Shown: one piece after another, positions 7,490 through 15,828 of the stretch
Layout of the letters: every line of letters begins with the position of its first letter
Position numbering within the stretch: the stretch's first letter is position 1
Source: Microbulbifer elongatus
GTDB taxonomy: Bacteria > Pseudomonadota > Gammaproteobacteria > Pseudomonadales > Cellvibrionaceae
Direction of reading: 5' to 3'
Assembly: GCF_020524885.1 (NCBI RefSeq)
Contig: NZ_JAIVKJ010000002.1
Coordinates: 372,001-436,000 of the forward strand
Length of the DNA: 64,000 nucleotides
Program-made: the position numbers and the translations under genes
The notes under the pieces: generated by a model
Database searches by the model: none
Seen by the model: the letters and a program-made list of their open reading frames with translations, nothing else
What the model was told of the DNA's origin: nothing

Positions 7490-10147
7490 GTGGATCAAGA
7501 CCAGAATGCGCCGTTGAGGGAAGATGTTCGCCTGCTGGGTGAAGAGCTGGGAACCGTGTTGCGCACCCAGGCCGGCGATGCGCTGTACGAGACCGTGGAG
7601 ACCATCCGTCAGGTGGCTGTGGAGAGTCGCAGCCACGGTGAAATGCCTGTAGGAAAACTACGGGAATTGCTCGACCCGCTTGACGACGAAACCCTGCTGG
7701 AAGTCGCCCGGGCCTTCAGCCAGTTCCTGAACCTGGCCAACCTGGCCGAGCAGCGCCACCGCGAGCGCCTGCGCCGCCAGCACGAGCGTTTCCCCGGGGA
7801 TCCTGATACCGACCGCGGCTTGCGTCAGGTTCTCACCGAACTGAAAAATGCCGATGTGGATCAGCAAAAGATTCGGCAGGTGCTCTCCGACCTTTCCGTA
7901 GAGCTGGTGTTGACCGCGCACCCCACCGAGGTGACCCGCCGCACCCTGATCCGAAAGTACGACCGGATTGCCGACCTGCTTGCGGGGCTGGATCGCCCGG
8001 ACTGTACACCGGAAGAAACCGACCACCTGCGCCGCCTGCTGCGTGAGCAGATCCTCTCCGCCTGGAGCACCGACGAAATCCGCCGCGAGCGCCCCACCCC
8101 CGTGGATGAAGCTAAATGGGGCTTTGCCACCATCGAGCAGTCCCTGTGGCAGGCAGTGCCCCGGGGTATGCGGGATATCGAAAAGGAGCTGGAGCTCGCC
8201 GGCCTCGACCCGCTGCCGTCCGACTGGGTGCCGATCCGCTTTGCCTCCTGGATGGGTGGCGATCGCGACGGTAACCCCAATGTCACGGCAAAAGTGACCC
8301 GGCAGGTGCTGACTCTGGCGCGCTGGATGGCCGCCGACCTGTATCTGCGCGATGTGGAAAACCTCCTTGCCGACCTGTCCATGCACCGTGCCTGCGGAGA
8401 ACTGCTGGCGCGCACTGGCGCCAGCGCGGAGCCCTATCGGGTGCTGCTGCGCGAAGTGCGCGATCGCTTGCGCAATACCCGGGAGTTGATGGAAGCGCGC
8501 GTAAACGGTGAGGCAGAGCCAGAGGGTGAGATCTATTCCAGCGGCAGCGAGCTGTACGAAGAGCTGTGCCTTATCGATCGCTCCCTGCGAGAGGTTGGCC
8601 TCGGTGCCATTGCCGACGGCCAGCTGAAAGATACCCTGCGCCGGCTGAATTGCTTCGGTATCACCCTGCTGCGCCTGGATATCCGCCAGGAATCCACTCG
8701 CCACGCCAATGCGATTGATGCCATCACCCGCTTCCTCGATCTCGGCAGCTACGCCAGCTGGGGTGAAAAAGTGAAGCAGAAGTTCCTATTGAGCGAGCTG
8801 GAAAATCGTCGCCCGCTGGTGAACGGCGCGTTCTTTGACAGTGAATTCTGTACCGACGAAGTTCGCGAGGTACTCGACACCTGTAAGGTGATTGCGGAGC
8901 AGGGCCCGGAAGGTCTGGGTGCCTATGTGATCTCCATGGCGAGAACCTCTTCCGATGTGCTCGCCGTGATGCTGCTGCAGAAAATTGCCGGCGTAAAAGC
9001 GCCCATGCGCGTGGTGCCATTGTTCGAGACTCTCGACGATCTCAACAATGCCTGCGACACCATGAGCGCCTTGCTGGAAATTCCGTTTTATCGGGAGCGG
9101 GTCAAGTCCGGCCAGGAAGTGATGATCGGTTATTCCGACTCCGCCAAGGACGCTGGCTTCCTCGGCGCTGCCTGGGCGCAGTTCCGCGCGCAGGAGGCGC
9201 TGACCGGAATCTTCCAGGAGCGCGGTATCCCGCTCACCCTGTTCCACGGCCGCGGAGGCTCCATTTCCCGCGGCGGCTCGCCCACGCGCATGGCGCTGCT
9301 GTCGCAGCCGCCCGGGTCCGTGGCTGGCCGTATCCGGGTTACCGAGCAGGGTGAAATGATCCGCGTGAAATACGGGCGCCCGTCGGTGGCCGCTTACAAC
9401 CTGGAGCAGTATGTTGCCGCAACTCTGGAGGCCACCCTGTTGCCACCGGCGGAACCACGTCCGGAGTGGCGCGCGGAAATGGACCGCCTGACCCAGGCTT
9501 CTGTGGGCGCCTATCGCGAAGTGGTTCAGGACGATCCGGCACTGGTTTCCTACCTGCGCACCGTAACGCCGGAAACCGAGCTGAGTCGACTCGCGCTTGG
9601 CAGCCGCCCGGCGCGGCGCAAACCCGGCGGCGGTGTGGAAACCCTGCGTGCGATCCCCTGGGTATTTGCCTGGACCCAGATGCGCCTGATGCTGCCCGCC
9701 TGGCTCGGCACTGGCGCGGCGCTGGAAACCGGCCTGGAAAAAGCGCCGGAGACCCTGCGTGAAATGAGCGACCAGTGGCCGTTTTTCCAGACGGTGGTGG
9801 ACATGCTGGAGATGGTGCTGGCCAAGTCAGATACCCGTGTTGCGCTGTGGTATGAAGAGCGCCTGAGTGACGATCCCGAGCAGCAGCGTCTTGGTGTGGA
9901 GCTTCGTAGCCGCCTCGCGCGTACCGTTGCCGCATTGAGCGAACTCACTGGCCGTGAAAGTCTGCTGGATAACAATCCGGTAATGCGCTGGTCCATCCGC
10001 GTTCGCGACCCCTACACCGACCCGCTGCACCTGTTGCAGGCGGAATTGATGGCGCGCCTGCGCACGCGCGAAGAAGACCCGGTACTGGAAAGTGCGTTGA
10101 TGGTGACCATTGCCGGTATTGCAGCGGGAATGCGTAATACTGGTTAA
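7490..10147 (+). CDS. ppc: Phosphoenolpyruvate carboxylase
   Basis: 885 residues from a GTG at 7490 preceded by GGGGGAGGAG. It catalyses PEP + bicarbonate to oxaloacetate + phosphate, the anaplerotic supply of the TCA cycle in the cytoplasm. The active-site motifs are intact: LTAHPTEVTRR (His144), GGDRDGNP, the second motif SDSAKDAG (Lys553) and FHGRGGSISRGG; the C-terminus ...AAGMRNTG matches the conserved end that binds the allosteric inhibitor aspartate. Length is normal (E. coli 883). It is monocistronic, facing thiI convergently. The opposing gluconeogenic enzyme gene pckA is in the same window. Confidence 0.98.
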   Translation: MDQDQNAPLREDVRLLGEELGTVLRTQAGDALYETVETIRQVAVESRSHGEMPVGKLRELLDPLDDETLLEVARAFSQFLNLANLAEQRHRERLRRQHERFPGDPDTDRGLRQVLTELKNADVDQQKIRQVLSDLSVELVLTAHPTEVTRRTLIRKYDRIADLLAGLDRPDCTPEETDHLRRLLREQILSAWSTDEIRRERPTPVDEAKWGFATIEQSLWQAVPRGMRDIEKELELAGLDPLPSDWVPIRFASWMGGDRDGNPNVTAKVTRQVLTLARWMAADLYLRDVENLLADLSMHRACGELLARTGASAEPYRVLLREVRDRLRNTRELMEARVNGEAEPEGEIYSSGSELYEELCLIDRSLREVGLGAIADGQLKDTLRRLNCFGITLLRLDIRQESTRHANAIDAITRFLDLGSYASWGEKVKQKFLLSELENRRPLVNGAFFDSEFCTDEVREVLDTCKVIAEQGPEGLGAYVISMARTSSDVLAVMLLQKIAGVKAPMRVVPLFETLDDLNNACDTMSALLEIPFYRERVKSGQEVMIGYSDSAKDAGFLGAAWAQFRAQEALTGIFQERGIPLTLFHGRGGSISRGGSPTRMALLSQPPGSVAGRIRVTEQGEMIRVKYGRPSVAAYNLEQYVAATLEATLLPPAEPRPEWRAEMDRLTQASVGAYREVVQDDPALVSYLRTVTPETELSRLALGSRPARRKPGGGVETLRAIPWVFAWTQMRLMLPAWLGTGAALETGLEKAPETLREMSDQWPFFQTVVDMLEMVLAKSDTRVALWYEERLSDDPEQQRLGVELRSRLARTVAALSELTGRESLLDNNPVMRWSIRVRDPYTDPLHLLQAELMARLRTREEDPVLESALMVTIAGIAAGMRNTG

Positions 10148-10211
10148 GGTTATTTCTGAGAGTTGGGTTGCAGCGGTCAGGAATGGCCGCCGCAACTGGC
10201 TTTACTAACTG

Positions 10212-10228
10212 GCTTTTTACTAAAAAGC
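10212..10228. terminator. Bidirectional A/T hairpin between ppc and thiI
   Basis: GCTTTTT - ACT - AAAAAGC lies in the gap between the convergent stops of ppc and thiI. The stem is short and AT-rich, so this is a weak bidirectional terminator candidate. Confidence 0.35.
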
Positions 10229-10240
10229 TTCCAGCGAAAA

Positions 10241-11704
10241 TTACTTTTTAATTTCTGGCCGGAACACACCTACATTCCGATACCCCTCATCCAGCAGATG
10301 CGACGCATGCAGCTGGCTCATCACGCCGCGCTCGCAGTACAGCAGGTAGTGCTTTTCTTTCTCCAGCTTCTGGAACGCGGTGCTGAGACGGTAGAACGGA
10401 ATGGTTTCCACTTCGACCCCGTCCAGCTCTAATGGATTTACTTCTTCCTCGGTGGGGTGGCGGATATCGATGATGGTGGCGCTGCCGGGTTCGGCCACGA
10501 TGTCCACCGGCGGCGCATCTTCGCCCAGGTCCGTCATCACCTCGTCGATATTCTGCATCACCCGATTGCCGATGGCGCGGTCGAGGACGGTGAAGTCGAA
10601 ACGGGTTTCCTCGTGTACGACTTTTTCCATTTTCGCGCGGGTAGTGGGTTTTACCGAAATCACACCACAGTACTCTGGCATGTTCGCGGCAAACTCTTCG
10701 GTGCCGATCTCCCGTGCGGTGCGGATGATGTCGGTTTTGTCGGAGGTGATCAGCGGGCGCAGTACCAGAGTGTCGGTGACGCTGTCGATCACCGCCAGGT
10801 TTTTCAGAGTCTGGCTGGAGACCTGGGCGATGGCCTCGCCGGTTACCACGGCGTCCACTTCCAGCTCTTTGGCCACCGCGGAGGCGGCACGTAGCATCAT
10901 GCGTTTCAGAGTCACGCCCATATAGGAGTCGTCGACCTGCTCCAGAATTTCCGCCACCACCTCGTCGAAGGGTACGGTAATAAATTTGACCCGGTGGGAA
11001 GCGCCATATTTTTCCCACAGGTAGAAGGCGACTTCCTTGACCCCAAGCTCGTGCTGGCGGCCGCCCAGGTTAAAGAACAGGAAGTGGGTGCGAATACCGC
11101 GCTTCATGGTCAGATAGCTGGATACGGTGGAGTCGAAACCGCCGGATACCAGCGACAGTACTGGGTCCTGGGTGCCCAGCGGGAAGCCGCCGAGGCCCTG
11201 GTGCAATTGTTCGATCACGTTCAGTTTGTCGTGGCGGACTTCCAGCTTAACGGTGATATCCGGGTTCTTGAGCTTCACGCCGGCGGCTTTGGTATTGGTG
11301 TTCAGGCCGCCGCCTACATACTGCTCCACGTCCAGTGACTGGAAGTCGTGCTTGCCGGTGCGCTTTACGCGCACGCAGAAAGTCTTGCCCTCAAGCCTGT
11401 CGCCCCAGACCGACAGGGTTTTCTGGTACATGTCGTCCAGGTCCCCCAGGGGGAACTGCTGGACACGCGCAAAGTTGGCAATACCGGGAGTGTGCGCCAG
11501 TACCTCTTCAATGCGCTCGGAAAGATGGGATACTGCATCGGGTGCGGTAACGTCGATCTTTTCCCAGTCTTTCTGTACCTTGATGCGGTCGTCCAGTTGT
11601 CGCATCAGCTTGCGCAGGTTGTCTGCCAGCTGTCGCGACATGCGCTTGCGCACTGGGTTGCTCTTGATGGTGATTTCTGGGAAAAATTTGACGACGAAGT
11701 GCAT
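10241..11704 (-). CDS. thiI: tRNA 4-thiouridine synthetase/sulfurtransferase ThiI
   Basis: 487 residues. It adenylates tRNA U8 and transfers sulfur to make 4-thiouridine (a near-UV sensor), and in many bacteria also feeds thiazole synthesis. Domains: ferredoxin-like and THUMP (1-165), PP-loop ATP pyrophosphatase with SGGFDS (187-192), and a C-terminal rhodanese domain with the persulfide-carrying Cys457 (YCERGVMS). Cys346 (EYCGVIS) is the disulfide partner, matching E. coli Cys344/Cys456. Divergent from glnA, with 386 bases between the starts. Confidence 0.97.
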   Translation of the reverse strand: MHFVVKFFPEITIKSNPVRKRMSRQLADNLRKLMRQLDDRIKVQKDWEKIDVTAPDAVSHLSERIEEVLAHTPGIANFARVQQFPLGDLDDMYQKTLSVWGDRLEGKTFCVRVKRTGKHDFQSLDVEQYVGGGLNTNTKAAGVKLKNPDITVKLEVRHDKLNVIEQLHQGLGGFPLGTQDPVLSLVSGGFDSTVSSYLTMKRGIRTHFLFFNLGGRQHELGVKEVAFYLWEKYGASHRVKFITVPFDEVVAEILEQVDDSYMGVTLKRMMLRAASAVAKELEVDAVVTGEAIAQVSSQTLKNLAVIDSVTDTLVLRPLITSDKTDIIRTAREIGTEEFAANMPEYCGVISVKPTTRAKMEKVVHEETRFDFTVLDRAIGNRVMQNIDEVMTDLGEDAPPVDIVAEPGSATIIDIRHPTEEEVNPLELDGVEVETIPFYRLSTAFQKLEKEKHYLLYCERGVMSQLHASHLLDEGYRNVGVFRPEIKK

Positions 11705-11833
11705 GTGTTTGTGCCGGAACCGCGGTTGAATTTGAGGCCGGGAAATATCTGGCTAGAGCGATGTCTGGACGGAGCCAGACAGCTTCCCGGAAAAGGTGGC
11801 GAATTATAAACTCGGTATCAGCATTTTGCTTGC

Positions 11834-11850
11834 GGCACCATTTTGGTGCC
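11834..11850. promoter_or_regulatory. NtrC binding site (distal, glnA)
   Basis: GGCACC-ATTTT-GGTGCC is a perfect 6-5-6 dyad, one base per half away from the NtrC consensus TGCACC-N5-GGTGCA. It lies about 160 bp upstream of the glnA sigma-54 promoter, a normal enhancer distance. A further half-site, TTGGTGCAA, is at 11874-11882. Confidence 0.75.
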
Positions 11851-11893
11851 CAGCATGACCGCTCAGCCCTAAATTGGTGCAATACAGCCTTTT

Positions 11894-11929
11894 GGGGCAC
11901 CAAAGTTGTGACTATCGTGGAGGTGCCCC
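11894..11929. promoter_or_regulatory. GGGGCACC / GGTGCCCC inverted repeat
   Basis: Perfect 8-bp arms (11894-11901 and 11922-11929) with a 20-nt spacer. Each arm contains an NtrC-like half-site (GCACC or GGTGC) but the spacing is too wide for one dimer site. It may be two weak half-sites or a hairpin. Confidence 0.4.
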
Positions 11930-12008
11930 AGTAGCAAGTGACCGGAAACCGGGGCTTGCGGCCGGATTCAGCATCCCAAATACTGCCTGCAGCCAGTTTG
12001 CCCCAATT

Positions 12009-12024
12009 TGGCACACTCCTTGCT
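12009..12024 (+). promoter_or_regulatory. Sigma-54 promoter of glnA
   Basis: TGGCAC-ACTCC-TTGCT is an exact match to the -24/-12 consensus (GG-N10-GC). The predicted transcription start is about 12035, giving a leader of roughly 56 nt. With the NtrC dyads upstream it indicates nitrogen-regulated transcription. Confidence 0.92.
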
Positions 12025-12090
12025 TCGTCTGTTGCCACAAGATAAAGCGAATTGGCGCAATACATAACTTTTCATTCTTGGAGGACTGAA

Positions 12091-13497
12091 ATGTCAGCGA
12101 AAACGCTAGGACTGATCAAAGAGAGCGAAGCCAAATGGGTAGACCTGCGCTTCACCGATACCAAAGGTAAGGAACAACACGTTTCTCTTCCGTCCAAGGA
12201 AGTTGACGGTGAGTTCTTCGAAGAAGGCAAGATGTTTGACGGCTCTTCAATCGCCGGTTGGAAAGGCATTAACGAATCCGACATGATCCTGATGCCGGAC
12301 GACGAAACCTCTTTCCTGGACCCCTTCACCGACGAAGCGACCGTAATCATTCGCTGTAACATCGTTGACCCGATCACTGGCCAGGGCTACGAGCGCGACC
12401 CGCGTTCCATCGCACTGCGCGCTGAGGAATACCTGAAGTCCACCGGTTACGGCGACACCGCACTGTTCGGTCCGGAGCCCGAGTTCTTCGTATTCGACGA
12501 CATCACCTGGGGTGCCGAAATGGGCGGCGCCTTCTACAAGATCAACTCTGAAGAAGCGGCCTGGTCCTCCGGTGCCAGCTTCGCCGAAGGCAACATGGGT
12601 CACCGCCCGGGCGTCAAGGGCGGCTACTTCCCGGTTCCGCCGGTCGACTCCCTGCACGATATCCGCGCTGCCATGTGTTCTGCCATGGAAGCCATGGGCC
12701 TGGAAATCGAAGTGCACCACCACGAAGTGGGTACTGCTGGCCAGTGTGAAATCGGCGTAGGCGCCAACACCCTGACCAAGAAAGCGGACGAAGTTCAGAT
12801 CCTGAAGTACGCGGTACACAACGTAGCGCACGCTTACGGCAAAACCGCCACCTTCATGCCCAAGCCGCTGGTAGGTGACAACGGTTCCGGTATGCACGTA
12901 CACCAGTCCTTCAGCAAGGACGGTGTTAACCAGTTTGCTGGCGACGCTTACGCGGGTCTGTCTGAAACTGCCCTGTTCTACATTGGCGGTATCATCAAGC
13001 ACGCGCGCGCCCTGAACGCGATCTGTAACTCTTCCACCAACTCTTACAAGCGTCTGGTTCCTGGCTTCGAAGCGCCGGTTATCCTGGCCTACTCTGCGCG
13101 TAACCGCTCTGCGTCCATCCGCATTCCGTTCGTGCCGAGCCCGAAAGGCAAGCGTATCGAGACCCGCTTCCCGGATCCGACCGCTAACCCGTACCTGGCC
13201 TTCGCAGCTCTGCTGATGGCTGGCCTCGACGGCGTGAAGAACAAGATCCACCCTGGCGACGCGGCCGACAAGGACCTGTACGACCTGCCGGCGGAAGAGC
13301 TGGCCGAGTACCCGACCGTTGCTTCCAGCCTGGAACAGGCTCTGGATTGCCTGGATCAGGACCGCGCATTCCTGACCGAAGGTGGTGTATTCACTGACGA
13401 CGCCATCGACGCCTTCATCGACTTGAAGCGCGAAGAAGTTCAGCGTGTGAACATGACCACTCACCCGGTTGAGTTCGAGCTGTACTATTCAGTATAA
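12091..13497 (+). CDS. glnA: Glutamine synthetase, type I
   Basis: 468 residues from the ATG at 12091 (GGAG 6-10 bases upstream); the frame stays open back to 12052 but the conserved N-terminus starts at [11 protein letters not shown]. It makes glutamine from glutamate, ammonia and ATP as a dodecamer. Seen: the [10 protein letters not shown] loop, [45 protein letters not shown] and the adenylylation site Tyr397 in KDLYDLP, so GlnE control is expected. Transcription is from a sigma-54 promoter activated by NtrC. Confidence 0.99.
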   Translation: MSAKTLGLIKESEAKWVDLRFTDTKGKEQHVSLPSKEVDGEFFEEGKMFDGSSIAGWKGINESDMILMPDDETSFLDPFTDEATVIIRCNIVDPITGQGYERDPRSIALRAEEYLKSTGYGDTALFGPEPEFFVFDDITWGAEMGGAFYKINSEEAAWSSGASFAEGNMGHRPGVKGGYFPVPPVDSLHDIRAAMCSAMEAMGLEIEVHHHEVGTAGQCEIGVGANTLTKKADEVQILKYAVHNVAHAYGKTATFMPKPLVGDNGSGMHVHQSFSKDGVNQFAGDAYAGLSETALFYIGGIIKHARALNAICNSSTNSYKRLVPGFEAPVILAYSARNRSASIRIPFVPSPKGKRIETRFPDPTANPYLAFAALLMAGLDGVKNKIHPGDAADKDLYDLPAEELAEYPTVASSLEQALDCLDQDRAFLTEGGVFTDDAIDAFIDLKREEVQRVNMTTHPVEFELYYSV

Positions 13498-13597
13498 AGA
13501 CGCCGCAGGCGCTTCCGTTTAAAACGGAGTATCATCGGAGTGCCGCCGCCCAGCTCTTTTCATAGAGAGTGGGTGAGAACGGCGCAAAGATGACGAG

Positions 13598-13630
13598 AAA
13601 GCCCGCATCCTCTGGATGTGGGCTTTTTTT
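13598..13630 (+). terminator. Rho-independent terminator of glnA
   Basis: AAAGCCCGCATCC / GGATGTGGGCTTT with a 3-nt loop, followed by a T-run. It lies 100 bases after the glnA stop and separates glnA from the DUF4124 gene. Confidence 0.92.
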
Positions 13631-13706
13631 ATGCCGGTGGTGTCGACAGGAGTACACTAGCCTTTTCTATGCAACCTCAGAAAGAACGCGAGAGGCAGGA
13701 AAGCCC

Positions 13707-14381
13707 ATGAACAGGTGGATTGCACTATTGGCGCTGGTGTTGGCCGCGCCACTTATGGCACAGCAGGGCGCGGATACCGACGACAAGAAGTCGCATAGCT
13801 CGTCCGGCAGTGTCTACAAGATCGTCGGCCCGGATGGTCGCGTGACATTCAGCGACAGCCCGCCCGCCGGTGAGAAAGCGGAAAAGGTGGAAATAGGCCC
13901 AATTAACGTACAGCCGATTGGGCCGAAGCCACCACTACGCACCCGCAAGCTGTCCCCGGATAGCGGTAAAAAGCGGAGTGGCGACCAATACGACCAGGGG
14001 CCGGTGAATTTTGCCATTGTGAGCCCCGCAAACGATGCCACCATTCCCCCCGGCCAGCGCTTTATTGTGCTGCAGGTGGCGCTGAATCCCGTTCCCGAGG
14101 ATGGCTTCGAGTTCTTTGCGGTCATTGATGGCCAGCGCTGGTCTGGTACTTCCTCCAGTACCAGCCTCGATATCTCTGCACTGGAGCGGGGTACCCACAC
14201 TATTCAGGCAGTTTTACTCGGGGCGGGAGGGCGGCCACTGGCGCAATCCCAGACCATTCAGGTGCATGTAAAGCGTCCCGGCGGTCAGGTCCCGGATTTC
14301 CCTGCGGAGCAGGCGCCGCAGATGCCCAAATTGCCACAGGCACCGGGTGTCGCCAAGCCGCCCCGGCCACAGCCGCGCTGA
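13707..14381 (+). CDS. DUF4124 domain exported protein
   Basis: 224 residues from the ATG at 13707 (AGGA 6-9 bases upstream); the frame extends upstream but the signal peptide MNRWIALLALVLAAPLMAQQ begins here. Residues about 35-60 (VYKIVGPDGRVTFSDSPPAG) are the DUF4124 signature, a short beta domain found in periplasmic proteins of gammaproteobacteria. The middle (about 95-190) looks like an Ig-like fold (SPANDATIPPGQRFIVLQV), and the C-terminus is Pro-rich. In Pseudomonas and relatives a DUF4124 gene also sits between glnA and ntrB, so the position is conserved though no nitrogen role is known to me. A second DUF4124 gene is at 25414-25866. Confidence 0.85.
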   Translation: MNRWIALLALVLAAPLMAQQGADTDDKKSHSSSGSVYKIVGPDGRVTFSDSPPAGEKAEKVEIGPINVQPIGPKPPLRTRKLSPDSGKKRSGDQYDQGPVNFAIVSPANDATIPPGQRFIVLQVALNPVPEDGFEFFAVIDGQRWSGTSSSTSLDISALERGTHTIQAVLLGAGGRPLAQSQTIQVHVKRPGGQVPDFPAEQAPQMPKLPQAPGVAKPPRPQPR

Positions 14382-14536
14382 TACCATATTGAGAAGTCGA
14401 CATTGTGGTGGCGCTGGGTTTGCCAGGCGTCACCCCTCATGGCCTGTTCGCTCTCTCTGTTTCTTCCCTTCGCCCTTCTGATCCTTTCCTGATTACGCCC
14501 TCTTCTGAACTGCAGGTCTGATTATTTTTTGCCCTA

Positions 14537-14553
14537 TGCACAGTTTTGGTGCA
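14537..14553. promoter_or_regulatory. NtrC binding site upstream of glnLG
   Basis: TGCACA-GTTTT-GGTGCA matches TGCACC-N5-GGTGCA at 11 of 12 conserved positions. It is centred about 98 bp upstream of the -12 element of the promoter at 14629-14644. Confidence 0.85.
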
Positions 14554-14628
14554 GTATCATCGTGTGACGTTTGCCTGCGCCCCTGAAATCTGTTCCTTCG
14601 CGCCCGTGTCCTGTTTTTTGCGCCATTT

Positions 14629-14644
14629 TGGTTTGCTTCTTGCA
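14629..14644 (+). promoter_or_regulatory. Sigma-54 promoter of glnLG (ntrBC)
   Basis: TGG-TTTGCTTCT-TGCA keeps the invariant GG-N10-GC. The predicted start is about 14655, a leader of roughly 36 nt. The NtrC box upstream makes the operon autoregulated. Confidence 0.8.
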
Positions 14645-14690
14645 CTGCCATTAGGCGACCCGAAGAAATGAACGAAATCGGATCCCCTGA

Positions 14691-15773
14691 ATGCTCAATG
14701 ATCGCCAGTTACGCCTGCTTTTGGACAACCTTACCTCGGCCGTTTTGGTGCTCGATGAACATCTGTCCCTCTGCTACCTGAACTCCGCAGCGGAAGATCT
14801 GGTGGCGGCATCCAGTACCCGTTCAATCGGTCTGCCGCTGGAAGAAGTGGTGCGCGAATCCCGCTCTGCCGAGCAGGCCCTGCGTTCAGCCCTGGCTAGC
14901 GGCGAAAAGTACACCGTGCGCCGCGCCCTGTGGCTGTTGCACAACCTTGAAGAGTGCACCGTGGACTACTCGGTGACGCCGCTCACCGAACTGGGTTTAC
15001 TGCTGCTCGAAGTCCAGTCCATGGACCGTCTGTTGCGCATCGCCCGTGAGGATGCATTGATCTCCGCCCAGGAGACCACCCGCAATCTGGTGCGGGGCAT
15101 GGCGCACGAGGTGAAAAATCCACTAGGTGGAATTCGCGGAGCGGCACAGTTGCTGCAAAGGGAATTGAAAGACCTGACGCAGCCGGAAGGAGAGGATCTG
15201 GCGGAGTACACCCAGATCATCATTGAAGAAGCGGATCGCCTGCGCAATCTGGTGGACCGCATGCTGGGGCCGCGCCAGCCAGTGAAGTTGCTACCGGTCA
15301 ACGTGCACTCGATCACCGAGCGGGTCGCGCAGCTGGTCGAGGCCGAGTGCGACGGCGCCCTGGAGATCAAGCGGGACTATGACCCGTCGATCCCGGATAT
15401 TCCTGCCGATAGTGAACAGCTGATTCAGGCGGTGCTGAATATTGCGCGCAATGCCATGCAGGCCATTGCTGAAAATGTGGGTCTGGCGGAGGGCAGTTTG
15501 ACCATCCGCACTCGGGTGCAGCGGCAATTCACTATCGGTCGCAGACACTGCGCACTGGTGTGTCGAATCGATATTGTGGATAACGGCCCCGGTATACCGG
15601 AAGACATCCGCGAGCGAATTTTTTACCCGATGATATCTGGGCGCGCCGAGGGCTCTGGGCTGGGGCTCTCCATTTCCCAGCACATCATCAATCAGCACCG
15701 GGGGCTCATCAAATGCGAAAGCCAGCCGGGGCAGACAGAGTTTCAAATATATCTCCCGCTGGCCAGCGACTGA
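14691..15773 (+). CDS. glnL: Nitrogen regulation sensor kinase NtrB
   Basis: 360 residues. A cytoplasmic histidine kinase/phosphatase of NtrC, controlled by PII. Domains: PAS (about 8-115, SAVLVLDEHLSLCYLN), DHp with the phosphorylated His139 in RGMAHEVKNPLGGIRGAAQLL's core HEVKNP (same number as E. coli), and an HATPase region with N-box (AVLNIARNAMQAI), G1 DNGPGIPE and G2 GSGLGLSI. No Shine-Dalgarno is evident before the ATG at 14691, and no better in-frame start is visible. It is followed after 55 bases by glnG. Confidence 0.97.
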   Translation: MLNDRQLRLLLDNLTSAVLVLDEHLSLCYLNSAAEDLVAASSTRSIGLPLEEVVRESRSAEQALRSALASGEKYTVRRALWLLHNLEECTVDYSVTPLTELGLLLLEVQSMDRLLRIAREDALISAQETTRNLVRGMAHEVKNPLGGIRGAAQLLQRELKDLTQPEGEDLAEYTQIIIEEADRLRNLVDRMLGPRQPVKLLPVNVHSITERVAQLVEAECDGALEIKRDYDPSIPDIPADSEQLIQAVLNIARNAMQAIAENVGLAEGSLTIRTRVQRQFTIGRRHCALVCRIDIVDNGPGIPEDIRERIFYPMISGRAEGSGLGLSISQHIINQHRGLIKCESQPGQTEFQIYLPLASD

Positions 15774-15828
15774 CGAGCGGCAGAAAAACAGAATTATTAG
15801 AACGTAATCACAGAGCCGGAAACTGACT

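Larger units (their letters stand above)
11705..12090. other. thiI-glnA divergent intergenic region
   Basis: 386 bases without a gene. It holds an NtrC-type dyad at 11834-11850, a GGTGCA half-site at 11876-11881, an 8+8 inverted repeat at 11894-11929, and the glnA sigma-54 promoter at 12009-12024. No thiI promoter could be assigned with confidence. Confidence 0.7.
14382..14690. other. DUF4124-glnL intergenic region
   Basis: 309 bases without a gene. It holds a strong NtrC site (14537-14553) and a sigma-54 promoter (14629-14644). No terminator with a T-tract was seen after the DUF4124 gene. Confidence 0.7.

Noticed and set aside
12247-13464. 405-residue minus-strand frame inside glnA
   Set aside because: Shadow of glnA in a highly codon-biased gene; no recognisable domain.
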